A program made the translations under genes and the position numbers. Under the pieces are notes generated by a model, which did no database searches, was not told the DNA's origin, and was given only the letters and a program-made list of their open reading frames with translations. Positions 9,442 through 19,749 of a DNA stretch of 64,000 nucleotides are shown here, one piece after another (the stretch's first letter is position 1; each line of letters starts with the position of its first letter). This stretch comes from Alkalihalobacillus sp. LMS39 (GTDB lineage Bacteria > Bacillota > Bacilli > Bacillales > Bacillaceae_F), in the NCBI RefSeq assembly GCF_022812285.1, contig NZ_CP093300.1:434001-498000 (forward strand), written 5' to 3'.

Positions 9442-9990
9442 ATGGAACTAAATAAAATAAGAAATGAACTTTCAATTAAAGGAAAAAATGGAATCGGTTT
9501 TTTACTAGCTGCTGTTGTAATTTGGTCTATCATAACTATTATTTTTTTTCAGCAAATAGAAATAAAGCAGAAAAATATATTTATGTTATTTTCAACAGGT
9601 TTAATGTTCCCGTTAGCGCTTGCCATTTCAACGCTAATTAAAGCGGATTGGAAGCTGGAAAATAATCCACTTGGTAGCTTAGGGTCCTATTTAAACCTCG
9701 CTCAAATTATATATTTTCCTATTCTTTTCTGGGCTATAATTAAAAGCCCACATGATGCGATTATATTTTTTGCAATTATTACGGGTGCTCACTTTTTTCC
9801 ATATGGCTGGTTTTATAATGCTAGACCTTTTTATATTATGGCACCAATTATGTCAGTTGTAATCATGTTTTTAGGGTTATATTTAAATGGAGAGAATCTA
9901 TGGTTAATCCCATTGACATTGGTAATTCTTCTTGTAGTAGCAATCCTTTGGCTTAGGTTTGATTATAAGAATAAATCAAATTTAAAATAA
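9442..9990 (+). CDS. DUF7010-type integral membrane protein
   Basis: A 182-residue membrane protein with about six hydrophobic segments (roughly residues 17-36, 44-65, 84-102, 104-122, 126-145 and 149-168). The N-terminus MELNKIRNELSIKGKNGIGF followed by FSTGLMFPLALAIS matches what I recall of the DUF7010 family in Bacillaceae. A GGGAGGA ribosome binding site stands 6 bases before the ATG. It is transcribed alone. The function of the family is unknown. Confidence 0.75.
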   Translation: MELNKIRNELSIKGKNGIGFLLAAVVIWSIITIIFFQQIEIKQKNIFMLFSTGLMFPLALAISTLIKADWKLENNPLGSLGSYLNLAQIIYFPILFWAIIKSPHDAIIFFAIITGAHFFPYGWFYNARPFYIMAPIMSVVIMFLGLYLNGENLWLIPLTLVILLVVAILWLRFDYKNKSNLK

Positions 9991-10142
9991 CGAGACTTTT
10001 GCGGTGTTCATCATAGATGGACACTTTTTTAATATATAAGAAAGCATATTCAAATTAAGGATAGAAAATGAAGTAACACTAAAAAAATTTAAAATACAAG
10101 AAAAATGTGAGAGATATTTTCATTTGCTTCGTTATATAAAGT

Positions 10143-10156
10143 GTAAAAGCTTTTAC
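10143..10156. promoter_or_regulatory. 14-bp perfect palindrome in the ECF sigma leader
   Basis: GTAAAAGCTTTTAC is a perfect dyad 24 bases before the sigma factor start codon, just after a TATATAAAG-like -10 region. It could be a regulator site; it does not match the cre consensus at its centre. Confidence 0.35.
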
Positions 10157-10179
10157 GAAAAAAAATTAGGAGATAAAAA

Positions 10180-10749
10180 ATGAAAATTGATAAGAGCAAT
10201 TTCATTTACCAATTACAATGTCATAATGAAGATGCTTTGGCTTATATTGTCGAACATTATTTCCCATTGATAAAAGGAGTTACGTATAAAATATTATCAC
10301 CTTTTTCCAACAAAGGATTGATGGAGGAATGTATGAATGATATTTTCTTATCGATTTGGAATCATGCGACAAAGTTTAAAGGACAGGATGAACTTAGTTT
10401 TAAAAAATGGGTTTACGCGATTGCTAAATTTAAAGCGATTGATTACTACCGAACTGTACAAAAACAAAAGGTAATAAGCTCTGATAAGGTTACGGGTGAG
10501 GTAGGAAAATCAGCGGAAGAGGAGCTTATACTGATGGAAAGTAAAACGGAGCTAGAGACTTTGCTTAACCACTTATCTCCTGTTGACCGGAATATTTTTA
10601 TCATGAAATATATACTCGGAATGAAAACAACCGATATTGCGGAACAGCTTTGTCTCACGAAATCGGCCATAACAAATCGGCTTCATCGTGGAAAAAAAGA
10701 GCTTAACGCTATTGGGAAAAAGCTAACGTTAGGAGAGAAGATGGGATGA
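10180..10749 (+). CDS. ECF-type RNA polymerase sigma factor
   Basis: Extracytoplasmic-function sigma-70 family protein of 189 residues. Region 2 spans about residues 25-95 (MEECMNDIFLSIWNHATKF and the -10 contacting KKWVYAIAKFKAIDYYR), and region 4 about 120-175 (LSPVDRNIFIMKYILGMKTTDIAEQL followed by the helix SAITNRLHRGKKEL). The GGAGAT ribosome binding site is 6-7 bases upstream. Its stop overlaps the start of the next gene (ATGA), which encodes a membrane-anchored DUF4179 protein, the usual anti-sigma partner. The pair probably responds to cell-envelope stress and may activate its own promoter. Confidence 0.9.
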   Translation: MKIDKSNFIYQLQCHNEDALAYIVEHYFPLIKGVTYKILSPFSNKGLMEECMNDIFLSIWNHATKFKGQDELSFKKWVYAIAKFKAIDYYRTVQKQKVISSDKVTGEVGKSAEEELILMESKTELETLLNHLSPVDRNIFIMKYILGMKTTDIAEQLCLTKSAITNRLHRGKKELNAIGKKLTLGEKMG

Positions 10750-11876
10750 AAGACATTTATGAATTATTAAATGAGATTAATATAAATGAAAGTGAATTTG
10801 AAGAAATGTATGTAAGTGAAAATGAAAAACGGAAAATGAAAAAAACATTAAAACGTAATATCCAAAAGAAACGCCCATCTCGTTTGAAAAGAGCATTCGT
10901 CACTGCAGCTATTATCGGAGGACTTTCATTGGTAACGCTAAGTCTAACTTTTCCAACCTACGCTTCAAATATTCCGTTGATTCATGATATTTTCACTTTG
11001 TTTAGTAAAAATTATGACGGCCTTTATGAAAATTACAAAGAACATGCAAGCGAATTAAATATGACTAAGGAAAGTAACGGTATCAAAATGACGATAAAGG
11101 ATGCCATTTATGATGGGAAAACAGTAACGGCTACATTTTTACTAGAATCGGAAACCGACTTAGGAGAGCATGTTGAATTATCAGAGTGGATGGAGATTAA
11201 GAAACTGACAGAGACAAATTTATCTATTTACATGGAAAACTCGAAAATTGGAGAGCACCAATATGCTGGATTGATAGAAATGACAATATTGGACCAAGAA
11301 GAAATTAGGAAACCGACTGTGACTTGGAATATAAGGTCCATTAGGAATAGTGAAACGATGGAAGAAATAAAGGGAAGGTGGGATTTTACTTTTTCTGTTG
11401 AAGAAACAAACCATACGGTCCTTAATGTATACGAGAATTCGAGAAAAGGAGGAGTCCAAGTTCAAGTGGAAAGAATAAAGCATACTCCAATGTCAACGGT
11501 TATTTATTATCATCACGAGTCTGAAAAAGAGTTAATGTCTACATGGGAGATGCTTGATATTGAACTTGAAGTAAAAGATGATCTAGGACATGTGTACACT
11601 GTGCAACCAAATGGCGGAATAGGAACAGATTACCACAATATGAATTGGACTATTACCTTTGGAAAGATTGACCCTGCTGCATCAAAACTTATCATTACTC
11701 CTAGAGGTAGGTTAAGTAATTTTAATTTTGAACAACCTGAACAAGTAGAATCACGTTATGAACAGGATGGAGTAGAATATTCTGAAGTAGAAGCAACGGT
11801 TACAGAGACAGAGGCTAGTAATTATGAGTATGAAGAAATGCTTTTTGACGAGATTGTTATTGAATTGGAAAAGTAA
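10746..11876 (+). CDS. DUF4179 membrane-anchored protein, probable anti-sigma factor
   Basis: A 376-residue protein with a cytoplasmic N-terminus (1-52, very basic near KKRPSRLKRAF), one membrane segment at about 53-72 and a large extracytoplasmic region (about 75-376). The DUF4179 domain follows the membrane segment. The start codon overlaps the stop of the ECF sigma gene by four bases, so translation is coupled. In such pairs the protein holds the sigma factor inactive at the membrane until a signal arrives. No zinc-binding HxxxCxxC motif is visible in the N-terminus, so sigma binding must use another mode. Confidence 0.8.
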   Translation: MKDIYELLNEININESEFEEMYVSENEKRKMKKTLKRNIQKKRPSRLKRAFVTAAIIGGLSLVTLSLTFPTYASNIPLIHDIFTLFSKNYDGLYENYKEHASELNMTKESNGIKMTIKDAIYDGKTVTATFLLESETDLGEHVELSEWMEIKKLTETNLSIYMENSKIGEHQYAGLIEMTILDQEEIRKPTVTWNIRSIRNSETMEEIKGRWDFTFSVEETNHTVLNVYENSRKGGVQVQVERIKHTPMSTVIYYHHESEKELMSTWEMLDIELEVKDDLGHVYTVQPNGGIGTDYHNMNWTITFGKIDPAASKLIITPRGRLSNFNFEQPEQVESRYEQDGVEYSEVEATVTETEASNYEYEEMLFDEIVIELEK

Positions 11877-11889
11877 TAAAGAATTAAAA

Positions 11890-11926
11890 ACCGTTAAGCT
11901 ATTAGGCTATAACGGTCTTTTTTTTT
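11890..11926 (+). terminator. factor-independent terminator
   Basis: Stem ACCGTTA/TAACGGT, with a further inner pairing, followed by a run of nine T (interrupted once by C). It closes the sigma / DUF4179 operon. Confidence 0.85.
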
Positions 11927-11982
11927 GTTTTTTTAGTAGTTGGGGTTATGTTGCAATTGCATCCATAAAACATTCACAAAAA

Positions 11983-12011
11983 AACTTTGTACGTTCGATA
12001 GACAAACTAAG
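11983..12011. promoter_or_regulatory. XylR operator upstream of xylA
   Basis: On the minus strand the 29 bases read CTTAGTTTGTC then a variable centre then ACAAAGTT, matching three other sites in the window (18038, 22774, 26762) and the B. subtilis xyl operator half TTAGTTTGTT. The site overlaps the -35 hexamer of the xylA promoter, the expected place for a repressor. Confidence 0.75.
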
Positions 12012-12027
12012 TGAGTGGTGATATAAT
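11999..12027 (+). promoter_or_regulatory. xylA promoter
   Basis: TAGACA at 11999-12004 and TATAAT at 12022-12027 are separated by 17 bp. The XylR operator covers the -35, and a cre site begins 6 bases after the -10. Confidence 0.75.
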
Positions 12028-12033
12028 CAAGAC

Positions 12034-12048
12034 ATGAAAACGGTTTCT
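12034..12048 (+). promoter_or_regulatory. cre (CcpA site) in the xylA leader
   Basis: ATGAAAACGGTTTCT fits the consensus WTGNAANCGNWNNCW at every position. It lies at about the transcription start, so catabolite repression by CcpA is expected. Confidence 0.75.
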
Positions 12049-12078
12049 ACCATACATTATGAACTGGGGGATTGAACA

Positions 12079-13404
12079 ATGAGTTATTTTAATAATGTTA
12101 ATCAAATTAAGTTTGAAGGTTCTAGCTCGACAAACCCATTTGCTTTTAAATATTACAATCCAGAAGAAAAAATAAATGGGCAATCAATGGAGGAATTTCT
12201 TCGTTTTGCTGTTTCATATTGGCACACGTTTACAGGCGAAGGAAATGATCCATTTGGTGCAGGAACAGCAGTACGTCCATACAATCACTTGTCAGGAATG
12301 GATTTAGCGAAAGCTCGTGTTGAAGCATCATTCGAATTTTTTGAAAAATTAAATGTTCCATATTTCTGTTTCCATGATATCGATGTAGCTCCTGAAGCAG
12401 AATCATTAAGTGAAACATTGAATAACATTGATGTCATTGTTGCAATGATTAAAGAATACATGAAAACAAGCAAAGTGAAATTATTATGGAACACGGCGAA
12501 TATGTTTACACATCCTCGTTGGATGCATGGGGCAGCAACGGCACCAAACGCAGACGTATTTGCATATGCAGCAGCAAAAGTGAAAAAAGGGTTAGAAGTA
12601 GGTAAAGAACTAGGCTCAGAGAACTATGTATTCTGGGGTGGTCGTGAAGGATATGATACTCTTTTAAATACGGATATGGGCTTAGAATTAGATAACCTTG
12701 CTCGTTTCTTCCATATGGCAAAAGACTATGCAAAAGAAATTGGTTTTGATGCACAATTTTTAATTGAACCAAAACCAAAAGAGCCAACAAAACATCAATA
12801 TGACTTTGATGTAGCAACTGGACTAGCCTTTTTACAAAAATATGATTTACAAGATGTCTTCAAGTTCAACATTGAAGCCAACCATGCTACACTAGCTGGA
12901 CACACTTTTGAGCACGAACTTCGTACAGCACGGATCAATGGTATGTTAGGATCAGTGGATGCTAACCAAGGAGACACACTACTTGGATGGGATACAGATG
13001 AATTCCCAACTGACCTTTATTCTACGACACTTGCAATGTATGAAATTATTAAAAACGATGGTTTAGGTACAGGTGGCTTAAACTTTGATGCGAAAGTAAG
13101 ACGTGGTTCGTTCGATACAGATGATTTATTCCACGCACATATTGCTGGTATGGATGCATTTGCTATTGGAACAAAAGTAGCACAACGTTTAATTGAAGAT
13201 AAAGTATTAGAGGACTTCATTGCGGACCGATATAGCAGTTATACATCTGGAATTGGTCTTGATATTGTGGAAGGAAAAACAGACTTCCACAAACTAGAGA
13301 AACATGCCCTGAGCTTAACTGAAGTTACAAATAAATCTGGTAGACAAGAGCTTCTAAAAGCAACAATTAACAAGTACCTTTTAGAAACTTTTGCAGGAAA
13401 ATAG
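12079..13404 (+). CDS. xylA: xylose isomerase
   Basis: Converts D-xylose to D-xylulose in the cytoplasm; needs divalent metal. The 441-residue length is standard for the class II enzyme. Catalytic and metal-binding blocks are visible: [11 protein letters not shown] near residue 100 (His/Asp pair), [17 protein letters not shown] near 230, [17 protein letters not shown] near 265 and GSVDANQGD near 295. A GGGGGA ribosome binding site precedes the ATG. The promoter region holds a XylR operator and a cre site. The transketolase gene follows after a terminator-like hairpin, so the two genes may be partly co-transcribed. Confidence 0.98.
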   Translation: MSYFNNVNQIKFEGSSSTNPFAFKYYNPEEKINGQSMEEFLRFAVSYWHTFTGEGNDPFGAGTAVRPYNHLSGMDLAKARVEASFEFFEKLNVPYFCFHDIDVAPEAESLSETLNNIDVIVAMIKEYMKTSKVKLLWNTANMFTHPRWMHGAATAPNADVFAYAAAKVKKGLEVGKELGSENYVFWGGREGYDTLLNTDMGLELDNLARFFHMAKDYAKEIGFDAQFLIEPKPKEPTKHQYDFDVATGLAFLQKYDLQDVFKFNIEANHATLAGHTFEHELRTARINGMLGSVDANQGDTLLGWDTDEFPTDLYSTTLAMYEIIKNDGLGTGGLNFDAKVRRGSFDTDDLFHAHIAGMDAFAIGTKVAQRLIEDKVLEDFIADRYSSYTSGIGLDIVEGKTDFHKLEKHALSLTEVTNKSGRQELLKATINKYLLETFAGK

Positions 13405-13412
13405 TTCACTCG

Positions 13413-13452
13413 AAAAAGCACTGAATTCGCAATCGTCTTCAGTGCTTTTTTC
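13413..13452 (+). terminator. terminator after xylA
   Basis: A 13-bp perfect stem (AAAAAGCACTGAA and its complement) followed by T residues. Some read-through into tkt is possible because no separate tkt promoter is obvious in the remaining 57 bp. Confidence 0.85.
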
Positions 13453-13509
13453 CAAGGTAAATTTATTCGTATAAATCATACATAGGAATTATTAAAGGAG
13501 TGGTTTTTT

Positions 13510-15516
13510 ATGTCAACGACACAAGCAGTAAACAAACAGTTAGCGATTAATACGATTCGTACACTATCAATTGATAGTATTGAAAAAGCGAATTCAGGTC
13601 ACCCAGGACTTCCAATGGGAGCGGCACCAATGGCATTTTCTCTTTATGCGGAACAAATGAAACATAACCCAGCAAATCCAAACTGGTTTAACCGTGACCG
13701 TTTTGTTTTATCGGCGGGACACGGTTCAATGCTACTGTATAGCATTCTTCATTTATCAGGGTATGATGTGACACTTGATGACCTGAAACAGTTCCGTCAA
13801 TGGGGCAGCAATACACCAGGTCACCCAGAATTTGGTCATACCCCAGGTGTAGATGCAACGACAGGACCACTCGGACAAGGGTTTGCGATGGCTGTCGGGA
13901 TGGCTATGACTGAACGACATTTAGCAGCGACATTTAATCGCGATAATTATCCGGTAGTGGACCATTATACATATAGTATTTGTGGCGACGGGGACTTAAT
14001 GGAAGGCGTTTCGGCTGAAGCAGCTTCTCTTGCAGGTCACTTACAGCTCGGTCGATTAATTGTACTTTATGATTCGAATGATATTTCCCTTGATGGAGAC
14101 TTACATCTTTCATTTTCAGAAAGTGTAGAAGAGCGATTTAAAGCGTATGGTTGGCATTATATTCGTGTAGAAGCTGGAAATGATCTTGAGGAAATAAATA
14201 AAGCGATTGAGCTTGCTAAAAACGATGAGCGTCCGACTTTAATCGAAGTGAAAACGACGATTGGGTATGGCTCACCGAACAAAAGTGGGAAATCTGCTTC
14301 ACACGGTGCGCCACTTGGGGCAGATGAAATTAAACTAACGAAAGAAACATATGGATGGGAGTATGAAGATTTTCATGTTCCCACAGAGGTGAAAGAACTG
14401 TTTAACGAAGTGAAGGAAACTGGAGGAAAGCTAGAAGAGCAATGGAACGAACTGTTGGCAGCATACAAAACCGAGTTCCCTGAACTTGGCGATCAACTAC
14501 AGAAGGCCATAAGCGGAGAATTGCCAGTAGGTTGGGATGCAAATCTTCCAAACTATGAAAAGGATGTCGACAAAGTGGCGACTCGTTCTGCTGGGGGAGA
14601 TGCTCTTAATGCGTTTGCCAAAAACATTCCAACTCTTTTTGGAGGATCAGCCGATTTAGCTTCATCTAATAAAACATTGTTAAAGGGAGAAGCGAATTTC
14701 AGTCGAGTCGATTACTCTGGTCGAAACGTTTGGTTTGGCGTTCGAGAATTTGCGATGGGTGCGATGGTCAATGGAATGGCTTTACACGGTGGTGTTAAAC
14801 CATTTGGAGCAACATTCTTTGTCTTTTCCGATTATTTACGTCCAGCCGTTCGATTATCGGCTTTAATGAAATTACCAGTAACCTTCGTGTTTACACATGA
14901 TAGTGTCGCAGTGGGAGAAGACGGTCCAACTCATGAACCAGTAGAACAGCTTGCATCATTTCGAGCTATGCCTGGATTAAATGTCATTCGTCCAGCCGAT
15001 GGTAATGAAACAGTGGCAGCATGGAAAGTGGCGGTCGAGAGTTCTGACCGACCAACATTACTTGTATTAAGTCGTCAAGATTTAATGACGAATTCAGCAT
15101 CCGTTGATGTAGCATATGAAGGTGTTAACAAAGGAGCATATGTCATTTCAGAAGCAACAGGTGAACTAGAAGGTTTATTACTGGCATCAGGTTCAGAAGT
15201 TCAATTAGCGGTTGAAGCACAGACGGCATTAGAGAAAGAAGGAATTCGTGTTTCTGTAGTAAGTATGCCGAGTTGGGAGCGTTTTGAACAACAATCACAA
15301 GAATATAAGCAAAGTGTGATTCCTCCACAAGTCAAAGCTCGTTTAGCATTAGAAATGGGATCGTCTCTTGGTTGGGAGAAATACGTAGGTGATCATGGGG
15401 ATATGATTACGATTGATACGTTCGGTGCATCAGCGCCTGCAAACAAAATTTTACACGAGTACGGCTTCACTGTTGAAAATGTTGTGTCGAAAATGAAACA
15501 ATTGTTAGGGAAGTAA
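13510..15516 (+). CDS. tkt: transketolase
   Basis: Thiamine-diphosphate enzyme of the pentose phosphate pathway that exchanges two-carbon units between sugar phosphates. At 668 residues it is full length. Visible landmarks are [14 protein letters not shown] (about 30-43), the ThDP motif GDGDLMEG (about 159) continuing to [11 protein letters not shown], and the [22 protein letters not shown] block (about 462) typical of transketolases. An AAAGGAG ribosome binding site precedes the ATG. Its place after xylA suggests a dedicated copy that pulls xylulose-5-phosphate into central metabolism; a second housekeeping tkt elsewhere in the genome is likely. Confidence 0.97.
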   Translation: MSTTQAVNKQLAINTIRTLSIDSIEKANSGHPGLPMGAAPMAFSLYAEQMKHNPANPNWFNRDRFVLSAGHGSMLLYSILHLSGYDVTLDDLKQFRQWGSNTPGHPEFGHTPGVDATTGPLGQGFAMAVGMAMTERHLAATFNRDNYPVVDHYTYSICGDGDLMEGVSAEAASLAGHLQLGRLIVLYDSNDISLDGDLHLSFSESVEERFKAYGWHYIRVEAGNDLEEINKAIELAKNDERPTLIEVKTTIGYGSPNKSGKSASHGAPLGADEIKLTKETYGWEYEDFHVPTEVKELFNEVKETGGKLEEQWNELLAAYKTEFPELGDQLQKAISGELPVGWDANLPNYEKDVDKVATRSAGGDALNAFAKNIPTLFGGSADLASSNKTLLKGEANFSRVDYSGRNVWFGVREFAMGAMVNGMALHGGVKPFGATFFVFSDYLRPAVRLSALMKLPVTFVFTHDSVAVGEDGPTHEPVEQLASFRAMPGLNVIRPADGNETVAAWKVAVESSDRPTLLVLSRQDLMTNSASVDVAYEGVNKGAYVISEATGELEGLLLASGSEVQLAVEAQTALEKEGIRVSVVSMPSWERFEQQSQEYKQSVIPPQVKARLALEMGSSLGWEKYVGDHGDMITIDTFGASAPANKILHEYGFTVENVVSKMKQLLGK

Positions 15517-15536
15517 GAAGTTTGAATGACTTAATC

Positions 15537-15721
15537 TAACGGACATCCATTCCGCTATATTAATAAAAAGTTTGATTTTTGAAATGCTAACGGACATTTG
15601 TTCCGTTACATTGAAAAATAACATGGTTTTCTCGCTCTTTCTACTCAAATAGCGGAACGTATGTCCGTAAGAACTGAGAAAAGGCGTCTATTTCGTAAAA
15701 TAGCGGAATGGATGTCCGTAA
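15537..15721. repeat. symmetrical intergenic repeat element, locus A
   Basis: Four copies of a roughly 21-bp unit whose core is CGGACAT...TTCCG. Two are forward (15537, 15588) and two inverted (15650, 15701), arranged so that unit 1 mirrors unit 4 and unit 2 mirrors unit 3 about the same centre. Related loci are at 19496, 36395 and 54937. It sits just after tkt and ends 14 bp before the IS element. Confidence 0.85.
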
Positions 15722-15769
15722 CGAAGGAGCACATTAGAGGCTGGGACATAACTAGCCAGAAATAATTGA

Positions 15770-15811
15770 AAAAGGTTCCGAACATCCAAAGATGATGTTC
15801 GGAACCTTTTT
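15770..15811. terminator. hairpin inside the left end of the IS
   Basis: A 16-bp stem (AAAGGTTCCGAACATC and its complement) with T runs on both strands. It ends the transposase transcript and blocks transcription entering from tkt. Confidence 0.85.
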
Positions 15812-15841
15812 AGTTGGAGCGTTAGATGGATTATTATCATA

Positions 15842-17413
15842 TTAGCCGCTCCTGGCAATGTACTTTCTCAAGTTCACCGCCAGGAAGGCAAACCCTAATT
15901 CATTTTTCACCTTCTCTTTGCCTCTCACTGACAGACGAGTGAAATGCAAATTAGCCTTCAAAAATCCGAAAACTGGTTCCACATCGGTTTTACGCCTACC
16001 GTAGATTTCACCCGTTTTCTCTTCTGAAAGCTGTTGTCTTACGTATTCTTTTTGCTGTTCCCATTTTTCGTTGTACTGTATTTTCCGATGATAGCCTTCT
16101 TTAGCCTTGGTGCATTGGGAACGGAATGGACAACTTGAACAGTCTTCACACTCATAGACCTTAAACGTTCGTGTAAATCCATCTTTGTCTTTTCGATTTG
16201 AGATGTATCGGAACACCAAGTTTTTTCCATTTGGGCATGTGTAAGAATCCGTTTTCTCGTTATAGTCCCAATTGGTGGTGTAGAAAGCGTTATTCTTATA
16301 TTTCTTCTTTTTCTCTTTACGATACATGTTATAGGTAATTAATGGGATACGCTCTCGATGTTCGATTACATCTACGTAGTTTTGTTCACTACCATAGCCT
16401 GCGTCAGCGACAATATATGGGGGCAGCTTAAAGAAACTTTCCTCGATTTTGTCCAGAAAAGGGATTAGTGTGCGTGTATCGGTCGGGTTAGAGAATACAT
16501 CAAAAGCGAGCGTGTATTGTCCTTCTGTCGCAATTTGCACATTATAACCGGCTTTTAGTTGGCCGTTCTTCATATAATCATCTTTCATTCGCATAAAAGT
16601 CGCATCATGATCCGATTTTGAGTAACTGTTTCGCTCTCCGAATATGGCCATGTCGTTTTGATATTTTTGTTTGCGAGCTACATAATTCTTGAACTGTTTC
16701 CGATACTGCTTTGGAATTTTGCGTTCCGAACGAAGTTGTTTTCGTTCACTTACATCTTTACTCGCTTCTATTTGGTTATCATATTCCTCTACCTTGTCAT
16801 CAAGCTTTTTCACTACTTTTACGAGTTCTTCCGTAGATAGTTCATCCAGGTTTTCCCGTTCGATTTCTGGAATAATTTCTTTTTCCAACAACTCATCATA
16901 CATTTGGTTGGACTTCTCCACCAAATTGGCACTGTATTTTTCGACCGCTTTTCGCCAAACAAACGTAAACTTATTGGCATTCGCTTCAATTTTCGTTCCA
17001 TCAATAAAAATCGCTTCCTCCTCAATCAATTTTTCTTGTACGAGCTGACAACGAAATTGTACGAAGCACTGGCGTAGTAATTCCTTTACTTCTTGATGGA
17101 CACGGAAACGATTGATGGTACGATAACTCGGTTCATACCCTTGAGCTAGCCACATCATACGAACACTATCTTTGAGTAATGCCTCGATCTTTCTACCAGA
17201 GAAAACAGATTGCGTGTAAGCACACAAAATCACTTTCATCATCATCCGTGGATGATAAGCAGGGTTACCCGTTTCACGTAAAAAGCTAGCGAATGCTTCA
17301 TCGGGAATCTGTTCTACGAGATCATTGACGGCGTAGGCAATATCATTTTCTTGAAGTTTTACTTCTAAATCTAGCGGTAAAATGATTTGATTCATGGTAT
17401 AATGTTTAAACAT
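15842..17413 (-). CDS. IS1182-family DDE transposase
   Basis: A 523-residue transposase that appears intact. The N-terminal region (about 15-110) has the conserved AYHPRMMMKVILCAYTQ and SYRTINRFR segments of IS1182/IS5-like transposases. DDE residues are suggested by IDGTKIEANANKF (about 140), IVADAGYGSEQN (about 337) and VEPVFGFLKANLHFTRL (about 490). A cysteine-containing insert, YECEDCSSCPFRSQCTKA (about 417), precedes the last acidic residue, as is usual in this family. The middle has a Lys/Glu-rich helical section. No frameshift is visible, so the element may be active. Confidence 0.95.
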   Translation of the reverse strand: MFKHYTMNQIILPLDLEVKLQENDIAYAVNDLVEQIPDEAFASFLRETGNPAYHPRMMMKVILCAYTQSVFSGRKIEALLKDSVRMMWLAQGYEPSYRTINRFRVHQEVKELLRQCFVQFRCQLVQEKLIEEEAIFIDGTKIEANANKFTFVWRKAVEKYSANLVEKSNQMYDELLEKEIIPEIERENLDELSTEELVKVVKKLDDKVEEYDNQIEASKDVSERKQLRSERKIPKQYRKQFKNYVARKQKYQNDMAIFGERNSYSKSDHDATFMRMKDDYMKNGQLKAGYNVQIATEGQYTLAFDVFSNPTDTRTLIPFLDKIEESFFKLPPYIVADAGYGSEQNYVDVIEHRERIPLITYNMYRKEKKKKYKNNAFYTTNWDYNEKTDSYTCPNGKNLVFRYISNRKDKDGFTRTFKVYECEDCSSCPFRSQCTKAKEGYHRKIQYNEKWEQQKEYVRQQLSEEKTGEIYGRRKTDVEPVFGFLKANLHFTRLSVRGKEKVKNELGFAFLAVNLRKYIARSG

Positions 17414-17515
17414 AAGGATACCTCCGTTAAGTTATTGTGTGGTTACTTTAATTTTATCAGATGGTATCCTTATTTAAATCCTAAAAATTACTAAAATCTA
17501 AAAATGTAAAATAAA

Positions 17516-17561
17516 GAGTGGCACTCACCCCAACTCATCAGGGTGAGTGCCACTCATTTTT
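17516..17561. terminator. hairpin inside the right end of the IS
   Basis: Perfect 15-bp stem (GAGTGGCACTCACCC at 17516-17530 with its complement at 17541-17555) followed by ATTTTTTATTT. It lies upstream of the transposase start and probably insulates it from outside transcription. Confidence 0.8.
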
Positions 17562-17689
17562 TATTTACTGTTTTGTCCCAGCCTCTTTTTTAAAAAAGAT
17601 AAGAAAGCGTATAAAATAGTCGACCTGTGGATAACATTGCGCTTATATATTCTTAGAATGAGTTAGGGGTTGTTGATTATCGTAATTAA

Positions 17690-17870
17690 GCGGCCATGAA
17701 AGCCGTTATCTGTGAACATTGCTAGCGTTTTGGAATGTTGGTGGACACAGGAGCAGTTAATCATAATTTTTCGCTAGGAATAGAATTGCTTTTGCGTGAA
17801 TAAGAGCTCCAGTGGCCGCTAAAAAACGGAAACCCGTATCATGTTCACAAATAACGGCTGCTCTGACCGC
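17690..17870. repeat. long imperfect inverted repeat, second repeat type
   Basis: A 30-base arm at 17690-17719 (starting GCGGCCATGAAAGCC) recurs inverted at 17841-17870 with about 24 matches. A partial third copy beginning GTGGCCGCT lies at 17812. The rest of the 630-bp space between the IS and the xylanase gene holds no gene that I can support. Confidence 0.55.
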
Positions 17871-18037
17871 AAAAATGATATGACACCTTCTACACGATGT
17901 AGCCACTAGTAATCATTTCATAGAACAATCCTCCCGCTTTTTTTAAAACACTTTACTAGGACTTTAGACAAATGACTAGGAAAACCTTTTCCAGTTGTTG
18001 GTTCTATATAATTAATACCTAGTATTCATTTTCAGAA

Positions 18038-18066
18038 AAGTTTGTTTGTTTACTAGATAAACTAAG
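18038..18066. promoter_or_regulatory. XylR operator upstream of the xylanase gene
   Basis: On the minus strand it reads CTTAGTTTATCTAG then AAACAAACAAACTT, very close to the other XylR sites in the window. It covers the -35 region (TAGATA, 18054-18059) of a promoter whose -10 is TATAAT at 18077-18082 with 17-bp spacing. Confidence 0.75.
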
Positions 18067-18082
18067 TTAAGGTTGTTATAAT
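18054..18082 (+). promoter_or_regulatory. xylanase promoter
   Basis: Weak -35 TAGATA and perfect -10 TATAAT with a 17-bp spacer, overlapped by the XylR operator upstream and a cre site downstream. Confidence 0.65.
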
Positions 18083-18095
18083 GAAAGCGAATTCA
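18081..18095 (+). promoter_or_regulatory. cre (CcpA site) of the xylanase gene
   Basis: ATGAAAGCGAATTCA fits WTGNAANCGNWNNCW at every position and overlaps the end of the -10. A near match (ATGAAAGCCTTTACA, one mismatch) lies at 18114-18128. Confidence 0.75.
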
Positions 18096-18183
18096 AATCT
18101 AGCTTACTTACATATGAAAGCCTTTACATCAAGAAGCTAGAGCATAACCCATTGGAAAGGAGGTTTGTCAGATATTCTCGTAG

Positions 18184-19437
<1,254 letters not shown>

Positions 19438-19442
19438 TAGAA

Positions 19443-19472
19443 GAAGCTTCGCTCATTTGAGCGAAGCTTTTC
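19443..19472 (+). terminator. terminator after the xylanase gene
   Basis: Stem AAGCTTCGCTC/GAGCGAAGCTT with a 4-base loop followed by TTTCT. Confidence 0.85.
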
Positions 19473-19495
19473 TGATTGTGCACCAACGTATACCG

Positions 19496-19681
19496 TAACG
19501 GACATGTATTCCGCTAGTTACTTATAAAAGAGGAGTTTTCTATTTTTATCGGACATGTATTCCGTTAAGTCACCATAACAGCGACAAAACCAACTTGTTT
19601 TTCTAATTTAACGGAACAGACGTCCGGTAGCATTCACAAATCAGAGTTTTTCAATAAAGTAGCGGAATAGATGTCCGTAAG
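19496..19681. repeat. symmetrical intergenic repeat element, locus B
   Basis: Forward units at 19496 and 19549, inverted units at 19610 and 19660, with the same nested symmetry as locus A. It lies between the convergent xylanase and beta-xylosidase genes, outside both terminators. Confidence 0.85.
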
Positions 19682-19698
19682 AAAACGCCTTGCTTCAT

Positions 19699-19736
19699 TA
19701 AAAAAGGCTGTCGAGACATTTTAACCTCGACAGCCT
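19699..19736 (-). terminator. terminator after the GH43 gene
   Basis: On the minus strand an 11-bp stem (AGGCTGTCGAG and complement) is followed by six T. Confidence 0.85.
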
Positions 19737-19749
19737 ACAAATTCTGGCT

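Larger units (their letters stand above)
15736..17586 (-). mobile_element. IS1182-family insertion sequence
   Basis: An element of about 1851 bp. Terminal inverted repeats AGAGGCTGGGACATAAC (15736-15752) and its complement at 17570-17586 match in 16 of 17 positions. It carries one transposase gene and a strong hairpin inside each end. A target duplication is not clear: the left flank is ATT and the right flank starts TTT. It lies between tkt and the xylanase gene. Confidence 0.88.

Noticed and set aside
10143-10156. The 14-bp palindrome as a cre site
   Set aside because: The centre AAGCTT does not fit the CG core of the cre consensus.
12230-13421. Several antisense frames over xylA
   Set aside because: All are shadows produced by codon bias of the highly conserved xylA; none has a start signal.
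15537-15721. Repeat loci as CRISPR arrays
   Set aside because: Units are inverted in pairs, only four per locus, diverged from one another, and no cas genes are near.
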